Shown one piece after another: positions 1-7,153 of a DNA stretch of 28,171 nt (positions are counted from its first letter, which is position 1; each line of letters begins with the position of its first letter). The DNA comes from JBGQDM01 sp041495845 (lineage in GTDB: Bacteria > Acidobacteriota > Terriglobia > Terriglobales > Acidobacteriaceae). The notes beneath the pieces were generated by a model. It was given only the letters and a program-made list of their open reading frames with translations. It was not told the DNA's origin and made no database searches. The stretch is taken from assembly GCA_041495845.1 (NCBI GenBank), contig JBGQDM010000038.1, positions 1 through 28,171 on the forward strand, given 5' to 3'. A program made the position numbers and the translations under genes.

Positions 1-261
1 ACTATGAATACAAACTACTTACAGGAAGCTCCGCCTGGTCAATGCCGTGCCCGAAGCGCGGGCATTGCAAGATGTTGCGACAAAGCGGGCTACTGTGCGG
101 TGTTACCACCCGGATGGGACATCGGGGGACCAGGGTGAATCTATTGTGCGGGATGTCTTGAATTTTGGGTAGAGCCTTATTTCCATGCGGAGAGGAGAAG
201 TCTGTATCCCAGTCTTGTGCCCGCATGCGGCAGCTTCGCCGTGGGAGGCGCGCCCCGGAAT
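1..261. other. No supported gene, left edge
   Basis: This stretch lies downstream of the phosphopantetheinyl transferase gene. A 74-codon minus-strand reading frame covers most of it, but it has no recognisable domain and no clear ribosome binding site. I see no RNA gene or strong hairpin. Confidence 0.4.
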
Positions 262-1008
262 TTACCCACTGGCCCAGTCTCGCAGCTTCCAGCCTTCGCC
301 TTCGACCGCTACGGCTGCGGCAAAGCCTGCTCCGGGTTGCAGCGAACGCAGCCTCCAGAGGGAGGCTTCGGCCGCTTCCGGCCGCGTTGCCAGTAGAGCC
401 GCGTCTGCGTCTACGGACACATCAAACTGCGCCAGGGGCAACGAAAGTCCTTCTCCCTTGGCCTTGATGAAGGCTTCTTTCCGCGTCCAGCAGGCAAAGA
501 ACGCGGCTTCCTGTTCTGGCTCGGGGAGCGCCCCGATTGCCCGCTGCTCCGTCCGGGAAAAAAAACGCCGCACAATCGCCGCCCGGTCGGCATCGTGCCG
601 GAAAGCCTCTACATCGATTCCGATGCGTCGCCCGCGCACAAAGCCCAGCAGCGCTAACTCGCCGGAGTGGGAAACATTGAAACGTAATTTGTCCGGAGCA
701 TTGGGTCCCGCCAGCTCGGGCTTGCCGTGTGCCGAGTAGGAGAAGCGCAGGGTGTCTGGCGGCTGCTGCAAAAACGCGCCCAAAAAAATCCGTAGCAGCG
801 CGCGGCAGGCGGTGAAATTACGCCGATCAGTTTCGAAATGAAAGCGGCTCGCTCGTTCGCGTTCGTCGGAGGCGAGCACTTCTTGCCAGCGCGCTTCTTC
901 GGTAGCCACTGCCGTCAGACGAATGCGGGCGACATGAACTTCGTTCGCGGGCAGCGCCAGCGGCCCCTGCAGGTCCCATCCCGCTCTGCCTACATCCCGC
1001 GCCGTCAC
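262..1008 (-). CDS. 4'-phosphopantetheinyl transferase, Sfp type
   Basis: The 248-residue protein should move the phosphopantetheine arm of coenzyme A onto a serine of acyl or peptidyl carrier proteins in the cytoplasm. Seen in the sequence: the Mg-binding motif GIDVE near residue 130 and the second family signature, CWTRKEAFIKAKGEGL, near residues 168-183. The length fits the Sfp/EntD group, which is about twice the size of AcpS. The start is GTG, with GGAG about ten bases upstream. It begins three bases after the stop of the glycosyltransferase gene, so the two are probably co-transcribed. No polyketide or peptide synthetase is visible nearby, so the carrier protein served cannot be named. 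Family assignment is firm; the target is unknown. Confidence 0.9.
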   Translation of the reverse strand: MTARDVGRAGWDLQGPLALPANEVHVARIRLTAVATEEARWQEVLASDERERASRFHFETDRRNFTACRALLRIFLGAFLQQPPDTLRFSYSAHGKPELAGPNAPDKLRFNVSHSGELALLGFVRGRRIGIDVEAFRHDADRAAIVRRFFSRTEQRAIGALPEPEQEAAFFACWTRKEAFIKAKGEGLSLPLAQFDVSVDADAALLATRPEAAEASLWRLRSLQPGAGFAAAVAVEGEGWKLRDWASG

Positions 1009-1011
1009 CCG

Positions 1012-1794
1012 TCAGCGCTCCGGCGCAATCCGGGCGGCGCGCGCTTCGGTGGTTGCCGGTTGCCGCCTCTCCCGCGGAATTTTCATGGAATATTTCAGCA
1101 GACACCACAGCGCCCGCACCCCGTCACGCCAGCCAATCTTCTTGCCCTCTTCATACGTGCGCCCTGTGTAGCTGATGCCCACTTCGTAAATGCGCACGCC
1201 CCGCTTCGCCACCTTCACCGTGATCTCCGGTTCGAAGCCGAAGCGGTCCTCTTCAATAGCAATGGATTGCAGCAACTCTCGCCGGAACGCCTTGTAGCAG
1301 GTTTCCATGTCGGTGAGATTAATGTTGGTCAACGCGTTGGAGATCAGCGTGAGCATCCAGTTGGCTACCGAGTGCCAGAAGTACAGCACACGATGCGGCC
1401 TGCCACCGAGAAAGCGCGAGCCATAAACCACGTCCGCTTTCCCCTGGAGCAGCGGCCCCAGCAGCACGGGATACTCCACCGGGTCATACTCCAGATCTGC
1501 ATCCTGAATGATGACGAAATCTCCGGTTGCTTCCGCGATGCCGCGCCGTAACGCTGCACCCTTGCCCCGGTTTTTCGGCTGGAGAAGAACTTTCAACTGC
1601 GGGTACTGCTCCTGCAATCCCGTCAAAATTTCGCGCGAGCCGTCGCTCGAACCATCGTCCACGCAGATCAACTCGATGGCCATGGGCATGGCCAGCACCC
1701 GCTCCACCACGGTCCGCAACGTGGCACGCTCGTTGTAGACCGGCATGACCACCGACACGGTGGTGGCCGAACTCGTGCTGGAATTCGAAGTCAT
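1012..1794 (-). CDS. Family 2 glycosyltransferase, dolichyl/undecaprenyl-phosphate sugar synthase-like
   Basis: This is a GT-A fold transferase of about 260 residues, resembling enzymes that load a sugar from a nucleotide sugar onto a polyprenyl phosphate at the inner membrane face. Seen: VVMPVYNE at the N-terminus, the nucleotide-binding DDGSSDGS, NRGKGAALR, and the metal-binding QDADLEYDP. A family-typical C-terminal stretch with YTGRTYEEGKKIGW is also present. There are no C-terminal membrane helices, unlike the longer GtrB/ArnC forms. I chose ATG at 1794 because it lies just before the conserved domain; the frame stays open to 2007 but the extra residues look non-coding. No clear Shine-Dalgarno sequence precedes either start. 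It ends three bases before the phosphopantetheinyl transferase gene. Confidence 0.85.
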   Translation of the reverse strand: MTSNSSTSSATTVSVVMPVYNERATLRTVVERVLAMPMAIELICVDDGSSDGSREILTGLQEQYPQLKVLLQPKNRGKGAALRRGIAEATGDFVIIQDADLEYDPVEYPVLLGPLLQGKADVVYGSRFLGGRPHRVLYFWHSVANWMLTLISNALTNINLTDMETCYKAFRRELLQSIAIEEDRFGFEPEITVKVAKRGVRIYEVGISYTGRTYEEGKKIGWRDGVRALWCLLKYSMKIPRERRQPATTEARAARIAPER

Positions 1795-2297
1795 CGGGAG
1801 GAAGGAATTTTGATTCCCAGTGTAACCGACGCCGCTCGACTCGGGGAGTCTGAAACCGGGCGCGGGGCGGCGGCCGGGGCCCCGGTAATTTCTACTTCCG
1901 GCGGACTGCAAAGCTGGAAAAATCTCTCGCTGCGGACGCTCCGTCCGAGTGCCAGCCCGTGCCAACTGTGGTACTTTCTGGAACGTGAGAAAACTGGCTC
2001 CGAACACCGCCCCCGTCTAATCCAGTATCTGCCGCCGAAAGTGCTGAAAGCACTGGGCTTGTTACCCCGAGCCAGGAAGCGCCGCGGGGTTTGGCCGCGG
2101 AGCCCGCACCGCCTGAAAAAAAGCGTTTTCCTGGCCGCGCAGCCACCGAATGGCACGGTGCTTGCTGCCATGCTCTGCAACACTACTCTGCACAAGAGAT
2201 TTTCGCTGACCGTGCCAGGCCAGCGATGTGTGTCTTCTTGATCTGGGTCGTCGGCGAAGACGCCCAGGTTTGGCGAACTACCAGCAACCATACAGCA
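1795..2297. other. Long divergent intergenic leader
   Basis: About 500 bases separate the minus-strand glycosyltransferase from the plus-strand LuxR-HTH cassette. Reading frames here have no recognisable domains. A small perfect hairpin is visible at 1933-1947: CGGACG, loop CTC, CGTCCG. A cassette start further upstream (ATG 2226) would use part of this stretch. Its function is unknown. Confidence 0.35.
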
Positions 2298-2588
2298 GTG
2301 AATCAAACGGATCTCAAACTCGCGCCGCGCGAACAGCAGATTGCCGCGCTGCTGTTGCAGGGTTGCGACAATGCCGAGATCGCGCAAGAACTCAACATTG
2401 CGCGCCGCACCGTCAAAGCCCACTTCAATCGCATGTTTCAACGTTTCGGAATTCGCAGCGGCATCAAACGCGTCAAGCTTGCCACTCTTCTCTACCGGAG
2501 GCTCGAATGTTCCCCCAATCCCGTTACGGAAGCCGCATTCCCAGTCGGCGAGAATTCGCCATCATTGAACTCGTTGCTCAAGGACTAA
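2298..2588 (+). CDS. Stand-alone LuxR-type HTH protein (cassette 1, gene A)
   Basis: The product is essentially one GerE/LuxR C-terminal DNA-binding domain. It has LAPREQQIAALLLQGCDN leading into the helix-turn-helix, then a recognition helix around RRTVKAHFNRMFQRFGI. No receiver, PAS, autoinducer or ATPase domain is present. GTG at 2298 is proposed because it aligns with the ATG of the paralogue at 9608; ATG at 2226 is an in-frame alternative, and neither has a good ribosome site. About half of the aligned residues match the product at 9608-9838, including an identical KRVKLAT segment. The last 82 bases overlap the next gene in another frame. It is probably a DNA-binding regulator working with its neighbour; the target and signal are unknown. 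Confidence 0.65.
   Translation: MNQTDLKLAPREQQIAALLLQGCDNAEIAQELNIARRTVKAHFNRMFQRFGIRSGIKRVKLATLLYRRLECSPNPVTEAAFPVGENSPSLNSLLKD
2497..2501 (+). promoter_or_regulatory. Ribosome binding site fixing the start of gene B
   Basis: GGAGG lies five bases before the ATG at 2507, inside the coding sequence of gene A. It supports an internal start for the second HTH gene rather than the long upstream extension of that frame. Confidence 0.6.
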
Positions 2589-2740
2589 AGAACCGCGACG
2601 TGGCGCAAGCTGTCGGTACCACCGAACACGTGGTAAAGAATTATCTGCGCTCGATCTACGACAAGCTTGGCCTCTGGAACCGGGTGGAGCTGGCGTTGTG
2701 GTACGAAGCCCGCCGTCTGGAGACTCAAGGCATCGCCTAA
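2507..2740 (+). CDS. Stand-alone LuxR-type HTH protein (cassette 1, gene B)
   Basis: This 77-residue protein is a second LuxR-type helix-turn-helix of a different subtype from gene A. Its signature is GTTEHVVKNYLRSIYDKLGL followed by WNRVELALWYEA. The ATG at 2507 has GGAGG just upstream. The gene starts inside gene A and runs in another frame, so translation of the two is probably coupled. The paralogue at 9825-10094 shares about half of the aligned residues, including VVKNYLR, DKLG and ELAL. Such sequences usually form the C-terminal output domain of two-component response regulators; here no receiver is attached. I infer that A and B may bind DNA together, but nothing in the sequence proves it. 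Confidence 0.7.
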   Translation: MFPQSRYGSRIPSRREFAIIELVAQGLKNRDVAQAVGTTEHVVKNYLRSIYDKLGLWNRVELALWYEARRLETQGIA

Positions 2741-3024
2741 GGAAAGTCTGAAGAGCGACAACCGCGCTATTTTTCACGGCCGCCGCTCCATGCCAAGCAC
2801 CAGCCGATTCCCTCAACCAGAAACCCACCGCGCAGATTTCCGAAACCTGCGCTGCTTGATTTTGATCTCCAGCACCCCAGCCGGTGAACTGAAGTGAGAC
2901 AGGCGGGGCTTGACCTCGCGCGCCCTTGCCTGTCCGAGAAGGCTCCGTTTACAACCGGAGGACCAGTCAAGAACGAAATGGGGACTCATGCGGAGCGTAA
3001 CGGCGTAATCGAGTTGCTGGTCTT
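2741..3024. other. Intergenic, weak terminator possible
   Basis: There is no supported gene between the HTH cassette and marR. A 4-bp stem (AGCG at 2754-2757, CGCT at 2765-2768) followed by ATTTTTC could be a weak terminator for the cassette. A second small inverted repeat, CTCCG...CGGAG, lies near 2942-2961. Confidence 0.3.
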
Positions 3025-3492
3025 TCAATCAGGTTTCGGCGTGACTCCAGCAGTGCGCACCGCAGCGTCGATTACCTGAATCCAGTTCGCCTCACCCAAC
3101 GCCTGCCGCAGGCGCCTCTGGGCCGACTGCCAATAGGGAAGTACGCGCTTGTATTGCCCCTGTCCCGCTGCCGTTAGAAAAAGCCGAAGCTCGCGTCGGT
3201 CGGTTCCTGTCTCAGAGCGAAGCCATCCTTTCCGGCGCATGAAAGCCAGCGTTCTGGTAAGGGTCGTGCTGTCAATCTCTAACCATTCGGCCAGTTGTTT
3301 CTGGGAAATCCCTGACGCATGATTCAAAGCCTGTAACAGTGTGAATTGGGTCACGCGCAGGCCACTCGGGCGCAGCACGCTGTCGTAGAACTGAGTGACC
3401 ACTCGGGCGGTCCTCCGCAGGTTGGCACACGCGCACGGCAGCCGAACGGCTGTCCTCCTGTGCGTTCCGGCGCCTCGTGGCCCAGCATTCAT
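3025..3492 (-). CDS. MarR-family transcriptional regulator
   Basis: The 155-residue protein has the winged-helix layout of MarR regulators, which act as cytoplasmic dimers on short palindromes. Seen: the N-terminal dimerisation helix (LRRTARVVTQFYDSVL) and SGISQKQLAEWLEIDSTTLTRTL as helix-turn-helix. The wing follows, with KGWLRSETGTDRRELRLFLT including the DRR motif near residue 100. The start is the only ATG in frame; upstream is a stop codon, and no Shine-Dalgarno sequence is seen. It is divergent from a membrane protein gene 120 bases away, and the intervening DNA carries a perfect palindrome plus direct repeats that reach the marR start codon. This suggests autorepression and control of the neighbour. 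The ligand is unknown. Confidence 0.88.
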   Translation of the reverse strand: MNAGPRGAGTHRRTAVRLPCACANLRRTARVVTQFYDSVLRPSGLRVTQFTLLQALNHASGISQKQLAEWLEIDSTTLTRTLAFMRRKGWLRSETGTDRRELRLFLTAAGQGQYKRVLPYWQSAQRRLRQALGEANWIQVIDAAVRTAGVTPKPD

Positions 3493-3496
3493 AGAT

Positions 3497-3517
3497 ATCT
3501 GTATCTACATCTGTATC
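3497..3517. repeat. Direct repeat near the marR start, possible second operator
   Basis: The nine-base unit ATCTGTATC occurs at 3497-3505 and 3509-3517, separated by TAC, giving a 12-base period. It sits next to an AGATATCT palindrome at 3493-3500 that abuts the marR start codon. The TACATCT core at 3506-3512 also occurs in the perfect palindrome at 3557-3576, so this could be a second, weaker MarR site. Confidence 0.45.
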
Positions 3518-3556
3518 AGCACAGCGAAATTGTTTGCAAGTTATTTTGGAGCGCTG

Positions 3557-3576
3557 ATAGATGTATATACATCTAT
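3557..3576. promoter_or_regulatory. Perfect 20-bp palindrome, likely MarR operator
   Basis: ATAGATGTAT is followed directly by ATACATCTAT, its exact reverse complement. It is AT-rich in otherwise GC-rich DNA and lies 36 bases before the membrane protein start, in the divergent marR intergenic region. Size and symmetry fit the sites bound by MarR dimers. Binding is inferred. Confidence 0.65.
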
Positions 3577-3612
3577 TGCAAAAGAAGTCCAATAAACAAA
3601 AGAGGTCAAGAC

Positions 3613-4380
3613 ATGAACTATCCGGTACCCAATTATTTGCTTCCTTATGTGCTGAGCGGAACTTCGGCGATCGTCATCACCGTGCTGTTCGGCCTGCACA
3701 GCGCGCTCAAGCTCGCTCGATGGCCAGCCCGAGACCGCAGGCAGGCGGTTGGGAGCGGTACGGTGCTGCTCGTCGCCTGGTTCGGCGCGGCGCTGTTGCT
3801 GTCCCGGTTCGGATTCTACCGGGGGACACCCCACCGGATTCCGACGATTCAGTATGGTGTTCTGATCCCGATCATAGTGGGCGTGGCACTGTTCTGGCAG
3901 TGGCGTACGCTTAGGCGCGTCATTGAGGCAGTGCCTCAGGAGTGGATCGTGAGTGTGCAGCTCTATAGAGCTCTAGGGTTGATCTTCCTCGTGCTCTATG
4001 CGGGGGGCCGTCTGCCGGGCGTGTTTGCCTGGCCTGCCGGCGCTGGCGACGTTATTGTCGGGCTGCTTGCCCCAGTCGTCGGCATCGCTTACGGGCGCGG
4101 GTCGCGTAATGCAGCCGGGTTGGTGCGCGCCTGGAATCGGTTTGGGATCATCGATTTGATTGTGGCCGTGGCGACCGGTTTGCTGACCTCACCTTCGCCA
4201 TTCCAGATGTTCGCGTTTGGTGCGCCCAATGAGCTCATTAGCGCGTTCCCGCTGGCCATGGTTCCGGTGTTCCTGGTGCCGCTCTCGGTGCTGCTGCACT
4301 TGGCATCGTTGGAGAAATTGAGGCAGACGAAGGCTGGGCAGCAGCTTCCCCACCCGCTTCTCGCCAGCGAGCGGAGTTGA
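3613..4380 (+). CDS. Multi-pass membrane protein of unknown function
   Basis: I do not recognise this 255-residue protein. By eye it has about six or seven hydrophobic segments: LLPYVLSGTSAIVITVLFGL near the start, VLLVAWFGAALLL, VLIPIIVGVALFW, LGLIFLVLYAG, AGDVIVGLLAPVVGIAYG, IDLIVAVATGLL, and MVPVFLVPLSVLLHLASL. A charged tail ends the protein. The ATG at 3613 has AGAGG at suitable spacing; the longer upstream frame would run through the operator and is rejected. Divergence from marR across a palindrome suggests repression lifted by a small molecule, so a transport, efflux or membrane-stress role is possible. No transporter signature is visible. Confidence 0.75.
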   Translation: MNYPVPNYLLPYVLSGTSAIVITVLFGLHSALKLARWPARDRRQAVGSGTVLLVAWFGAALLLSRFGFYRGTPHRIPTIQYGVLIPIIVGVALFWQWRTLRRVIEAVPQEWIVSVQLYRALGLIFLVLYAGGRLPGVFAWPAGAGDVIVGLLAPVVGIAYGRGSRNAAGLVRAWNRFGIIDLIVAVATGLLTSPSPFQMFAFGAPNELISAFPLAMVPVFLVPLSVLLHLASLEKLRQTKAGQQLPHPLLASERS

Positions 4381-4622
4381 TGGAGATGCTCTGGGTCACG
4401 AGAACCAAGCGTGATCAATTCCGCAGAAGTCGCGGCACGTTGACTAATCCAAGTCCCGGGCGGTCGGGCCGCATTCCGAAGCCGGTCGCCCGGGTCAGCA
4501 AGCGCGCCCTGTCTTGTCGTACCGATAACTCTCGGATCGTCGGCAGCACGGAAGGTGAGACCCAGCCAGCGCCCGTGTGTGCGCGTCAGCCGTCGTTTCT
4601 GCAGGTAAGCTGTAGCATCTCC
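4381..4622. other. Convergent intergenic region with GC-rich inverted repeat
   Basis: There is no supported gene between the converging membrane protein and trmO-like genes. CCCGGGCG at 4456-4463 pairs perfectly with CGCCCGGG at 4488-4495 across a 24-base loop. No T-run follows. It may help transcript ending, but this is weak. Confidence 0.35.
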
Positions 4623-5069
4623 TCACCTCCGTCGTGCCTCAGCTTCCGCTAGCCACCCACGGCGTACCTTTTCGGACGCGATGCCAGACAAGTAGGGTTT
4701 GATATCGAGAATCGGTGTCCCATCTAACATATCGACGCCCCGAACATGCAGCTCGATGCCCTCGCGGCGACGCAGCTCGACGATGGTCAGGCCAATCGGG
4801 TTCGGACGTCGCGGAGATCGAGTCGCAAACACACCATGCGGCCGGTTGTCGGAAGGCGGTGTGCCGAGCAATTCGAACCCATGGGAGCGATCAAACTCCC
4901 ACAGAACGATGAGATGCGAGAAGCCATCGATGTCGGTGAGCCCCGGCTCAAAATCGGGCAAGATCTTGAGCACACCATCTGCCTCGTGTTTAGCGCCAAG
5001 ACCCTTGGGAATCTCGCGGGCGTCCTTGTACGGACTACTCACAAACCCAATCGGCTGCGAGGTAAACAT
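4623..5069 (-). CDS. TrmO/TsaA-like tRNA (t6A37) N6-methyltransferase
   Basis: The 148-residue protein matches the TsaA/YaeB (TrmO) beta-barrel family. In E. coli this family methylates threonylcarbamoyl-adenosine 37 of tRNA using S-adenosylmethionine. Seen: the N-terminal IGFVSSPYK, then GFSHLIVLWEFDRS, and the signature GVFATRSPRRPNPIGLTIVEL. The last motifs are GVDMLDGTPILDIKPYL. It lacks the C-terminal extension of the E. coli protein (about 235 residues), as many short homologues do. The ATG at 5069 has GGAGG further upstream than usual. The VOC gene ends 34 bases before it on the same strand, so co-transcription is likely. The substrate of short forms is less certain than the fold. Confidence 0.85.
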   Translation of the reverse strand: MFTSQPIGFVSSPYKDAREIPKGLGAKHEADGVLKILPDFEPGLTDIDGFSHLIVLWEFDRSHGFELLGTPPSDNRPHGVFATRSPRRPNPIGLTIVELRRREGIELHVRGVDMLDGTPILDIKPYLSGIASEKVRRGWLAEAEARRR

Positions 5070-5103
5070 ACGGACCAGTGCCTCCTCCCAAGAATTGACG
5101 TTC

Positions 5104-5553
5104 TCAGTAGTTCTTCGGCTGCGTCAAACTAAACCAGTTGCCGAAGGGATCCTTAAACACCGCTTCCACGCCGTAGAACTGATCTTTCGGTTCGGAGACG
5201 AACTCCACGCCCTTGGCTTTCAGTTCCGCAACCGTCTTGCGGCAATCGGCGGTGTGGAACGCCCCTGCACTGAACATGCCCTTCTTCAACAGTGCGGCAA
5301 TCGTGTCGACGTCTTTCGTGTCATTCTTTTCGGACTTGCCGCCCTTCATCTCGACGAACGTGCTGCCGCTGCCGACCTTCATCAGGATGATCTCCACTTC
5401 AGCCTGTCCCTTGGGAGCGACCGTCAACCAGCGGAAGCCGCTGGGCAGCGATTGATCCACCTTAACCTCAAAGCCCAGCTTGCCCACATAGAAATCCTTG
5501 GCCTGGTCCTGGTCGAGCACATAAATCGTGGTGTGTGACATCTTTTGGATCAT
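5104..5553 (-). CDS. VOC-fold protein (glyoxalase/bleomycin-resistance superfamily)
   Basis: The 149-residue protein has the paired beta-alpha-beta-beta-beta modules of the vicinal oxygen chelate fold. Seen: an early HTTIYVLDQDQAKDFYVGKLGFEV module, and the C-terminal FYGVEAVFKDPFGNWFSLTQP, which contains the usual metal-ligand glutamate region. Members range from glyoxalase I to antibiotic-binding proteins, and the sequence does not settle which this is. The ATG at 5553 follows AAGGAG with seven bases of spacing. The AraC gene lies 79 bases upstream on the same strand. An AraC regulator beside a VOC protein is a recurrent bacterial pair, so regulation by that protein is likely but inferred. 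Confidence 0.85.
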   Translation of the reverse strand: MIQKMSHTTIYVLDQDQAKDFYVGKLGFEVKVDQSLPSGFRWLTVAPKGQAEVEIILMKVGSGSTFVEMKGGKSEKNDTKDVDTIAALLKKGMFSAGAFHTADCRKTVAELKAKGVEFVSEPKDQFYGVEAVFKDPFGNWFSLTQPKNY

Positions 5554-5632
5554 GGTTGTTCTCCTTTACGGGAGAGAGTAGCGAACCCGCGCGGGCCATG
5601 CTTCTCGATTCTTGCGATTCGTTGCCGGTCTG

Positions 5633-6072
5633 CTATTCGATGGCCCAGGCCTGGAGAAAGCATCCCGGCACCATCAGCACGCGCCAGGGAGCGCTGTATC
5701 CGAAGATACGGCGGACTTCACGCTGAAACTCGGCGGGACTGCGGCCGAACTGGCCGCGGAATTTGCTGGAAAACGATCCCAAACTTCCATAGCCGATCTC
5801 GAAGCAGACTTCAGTCACGCTACGCTCAGAAGCGAGCATCTGCTTGGCACGGTCCATGCGCAGGCGAGTGAGAAAGTCATGCGGCGTCTCGCGGAAGGTG
5901 GCACGGAAAAGGCGATGGAAGTGAAATTCAAAAAGACAGGCCTCTCGCGCCGCTTGCTCGAGCAGAATACGGGATTGGTATTCGGCAGCGAGGAGGCCAC
6001 GCCCGCGACAGAGCCGACGGAAAGTGTCGTCATGGAGAAGTTGCGGCACCAGGAAATGATATACCGTTCCAC
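5633..6072 (-). CDS. AraC-family transcriptional regulator, 5' end possibly frameshifted
   Basis: The product is a short regulator made almost entirely of the AraC double helix-turn-helix domain. It has SRILLEQAAREACLFEFHFHRLFRATF, then SVTEVCFEIGYGSLGSFSSKFRGQFGRSPAEF, then a tail with FGYSAPWRVLMVPGCF. The main frame offers no ATG before the domain; GTG at 6049 is the first usable start. A better N-terminus, GTG-Glu-Arg-Tyr, begins at 6072 but in another frame. Removing two bases from TATAT near 6060 would join them. The coordinates given include that segment. The frame stays open far upstream, but there it is antisense-like noise across the Sel1-tail gene. It probably controls the VOC gene that follows. 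Confidence 0.7.
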
Positions 6073-6168
6073 CAGTAGTGTCGGCGCCGCACGGCTGCGC
6101 GCTACGGAATACACTTTGGGCAGATCGGCTTCGGAAGCCGCAGTAATGTCCGTATCCGCGGGTGCCGT

Positions 6169-7077
6169 TTACTCGCAGCCCGCTTGCTGCAGGCTTTGCC
6201 GCAACTCCGCCGCCCGCTGCGGCGCCCGCCGGATGGCTGCTTCCGTAAGGACGGTGGCCTGGCCGCAGTCCCGCGCAACTCCGTCCCCGCGCGCATAGAT
6301 CCCCGCCAGCGAAACCAGCGCCTCCGGTTTGCGTTGCTTCACGTCCTGCCACAATTTCTGCACGTCTTCTGTTTTTGTGGCGGCGGCTGCGGAGGGAGTC
6401 GCTGCCTGGTGTGCGGGTGTTGGCGCCGTCTTGGCTGGCACCGCGATCGCACGGGACGGGGCCGCTGCTTTCTGCGGCGCCGGTGGTGCTGTGTGGCTGG
6501 GAACGATTCGCCTTTCGGATGGTGGTACATCGTTCGTGAGCGCACGGCGGGTTCCGTCTGCGGTTGCCGGTGGTGACGGGGAAGATGAAATGTTCGGAAC
6601 TGCGCCGCCTCCCTCCGCTGGAGTTGCTGGTACGCTGCTCTGTCGCCACGCAAAAATGACTACGCCTGCGGCCAGAAAACATCCCAGCGTTACCGCGATG
6701 TGGCGATGTTTCTTTCGCGACACCGGTGCAGCCACTGGAACCTGCGGCCGTCCTTCAAACGGCGGAGCTGCCGGCTTCGGTGCCTCGCGCGTGGCTGGCG
6801 CGGGCAGGGTTTCCCGGAGCGTGTGCGCCGCAGCGGCAGTTTCATTCTTGCCGACCGACGCGGGTGCGCTCGCCGTCAGTTCATTCAACAGAGCCGTGAG
6901 CGCCCGCTCGCGCTCTTCCGGTGGCGTGGTGTAGTAGATGTGTGCCCAACGACCAAGATTTTCCGCCAGCAGGCGGTTGTGCAGTGGGCTCAGACGGGAA
7001 TCCTGCAGGCTCGAGGCCTGGTTCTGGGGGAGTTTCGGCACAGCTGTTTCTCCGTGAGGAAGGGGCGCTGATTTCAA
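6169..7077 (-). CDS. Membrane-anchored protein with Sel1/TPR-like C-terminal tail
   Basis: I do not recognise the whole protein (302 residues). Residues 15-60 hold a helical segment with LLAENLGRWAHIYYTTPPEER. A Pro/Ala-rich stretch follows, then one membrane helix at about 122-143 (IAVTLGCFLAAGVVIFAW). A long low-complexity Pro/Ala/Thr linker leads to a Sel1-like module near 240-302, with ALVSLAGIYARGDGVARDCGQATVLTEAAI. The predicted layout puts the N-terminus in the cytoplasm and the repeat outside. The TTG at 7077 has GGAG six bases upstream; GTG at 7041 with GGAG is an alternative. It lies 76 bases after the GAF protein gene, which also has one membrane helix and an Ala/Pro-rich linker, so the two may act together. 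Confidence 0.65.
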   Translation of the reverse strand: MKSAPLPHGETAVPKLPQNQASSLQDSRLSPLHNRLLAENLGRWAHIYYTTPPEERERALTALLNELTASAPASVGKNETAAAAHTLRETLPAPATREAPKPAAPPFEGRPQVPVAAPVSRKKHRHIAVTLGCFLAAGVVIFAWRQSSVPATPAEGGGAVPNISSSPSPPATADGTRRALTNDVPPSERRIVPSHTAPPAPQKAAAPSRAIAVPAKTAPTPAHQAATPSAAAATKTEDVQKLWQDVKQRKPEALVSLAGIYARGDGVARDCGQATVLTEAAIRRAPQRAAELRQSLQQAGCE

Positions 7078-7153
7078 ATTCCACTCCGGTCCAGCGAGAT
7101 TGTCAAACGGTGGTGTGGAAAAAATTCAGGTTGCGGTCTTGCCCGGCACTCTT

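Noticed and set aside
1810..2241. 143-codon plus-strand frame before HTH cassette 1
   Set aside because: There is no domain and no ribosome site; its composition looks like translated non-coding DNA.
2880..3000. tRNA-like look of a short GC-rich segment with a small stem
   Set aside because: No T-loop sequence, acceptor stem or anticodon arm could be assembled.
4377..4652. 91-codon frame after the membrane protein
   Set aside because: It covers a GC-rich inverted repeat, has no known motif and runs into the trmO-like gene on the other strand.
6100..6682. N-terminal extension of the AraC frame
   Set aside because: It overlaps the Sel1-tail gene in another frame, is Arg/Ser-rich and lacks any regulator sensor domain.
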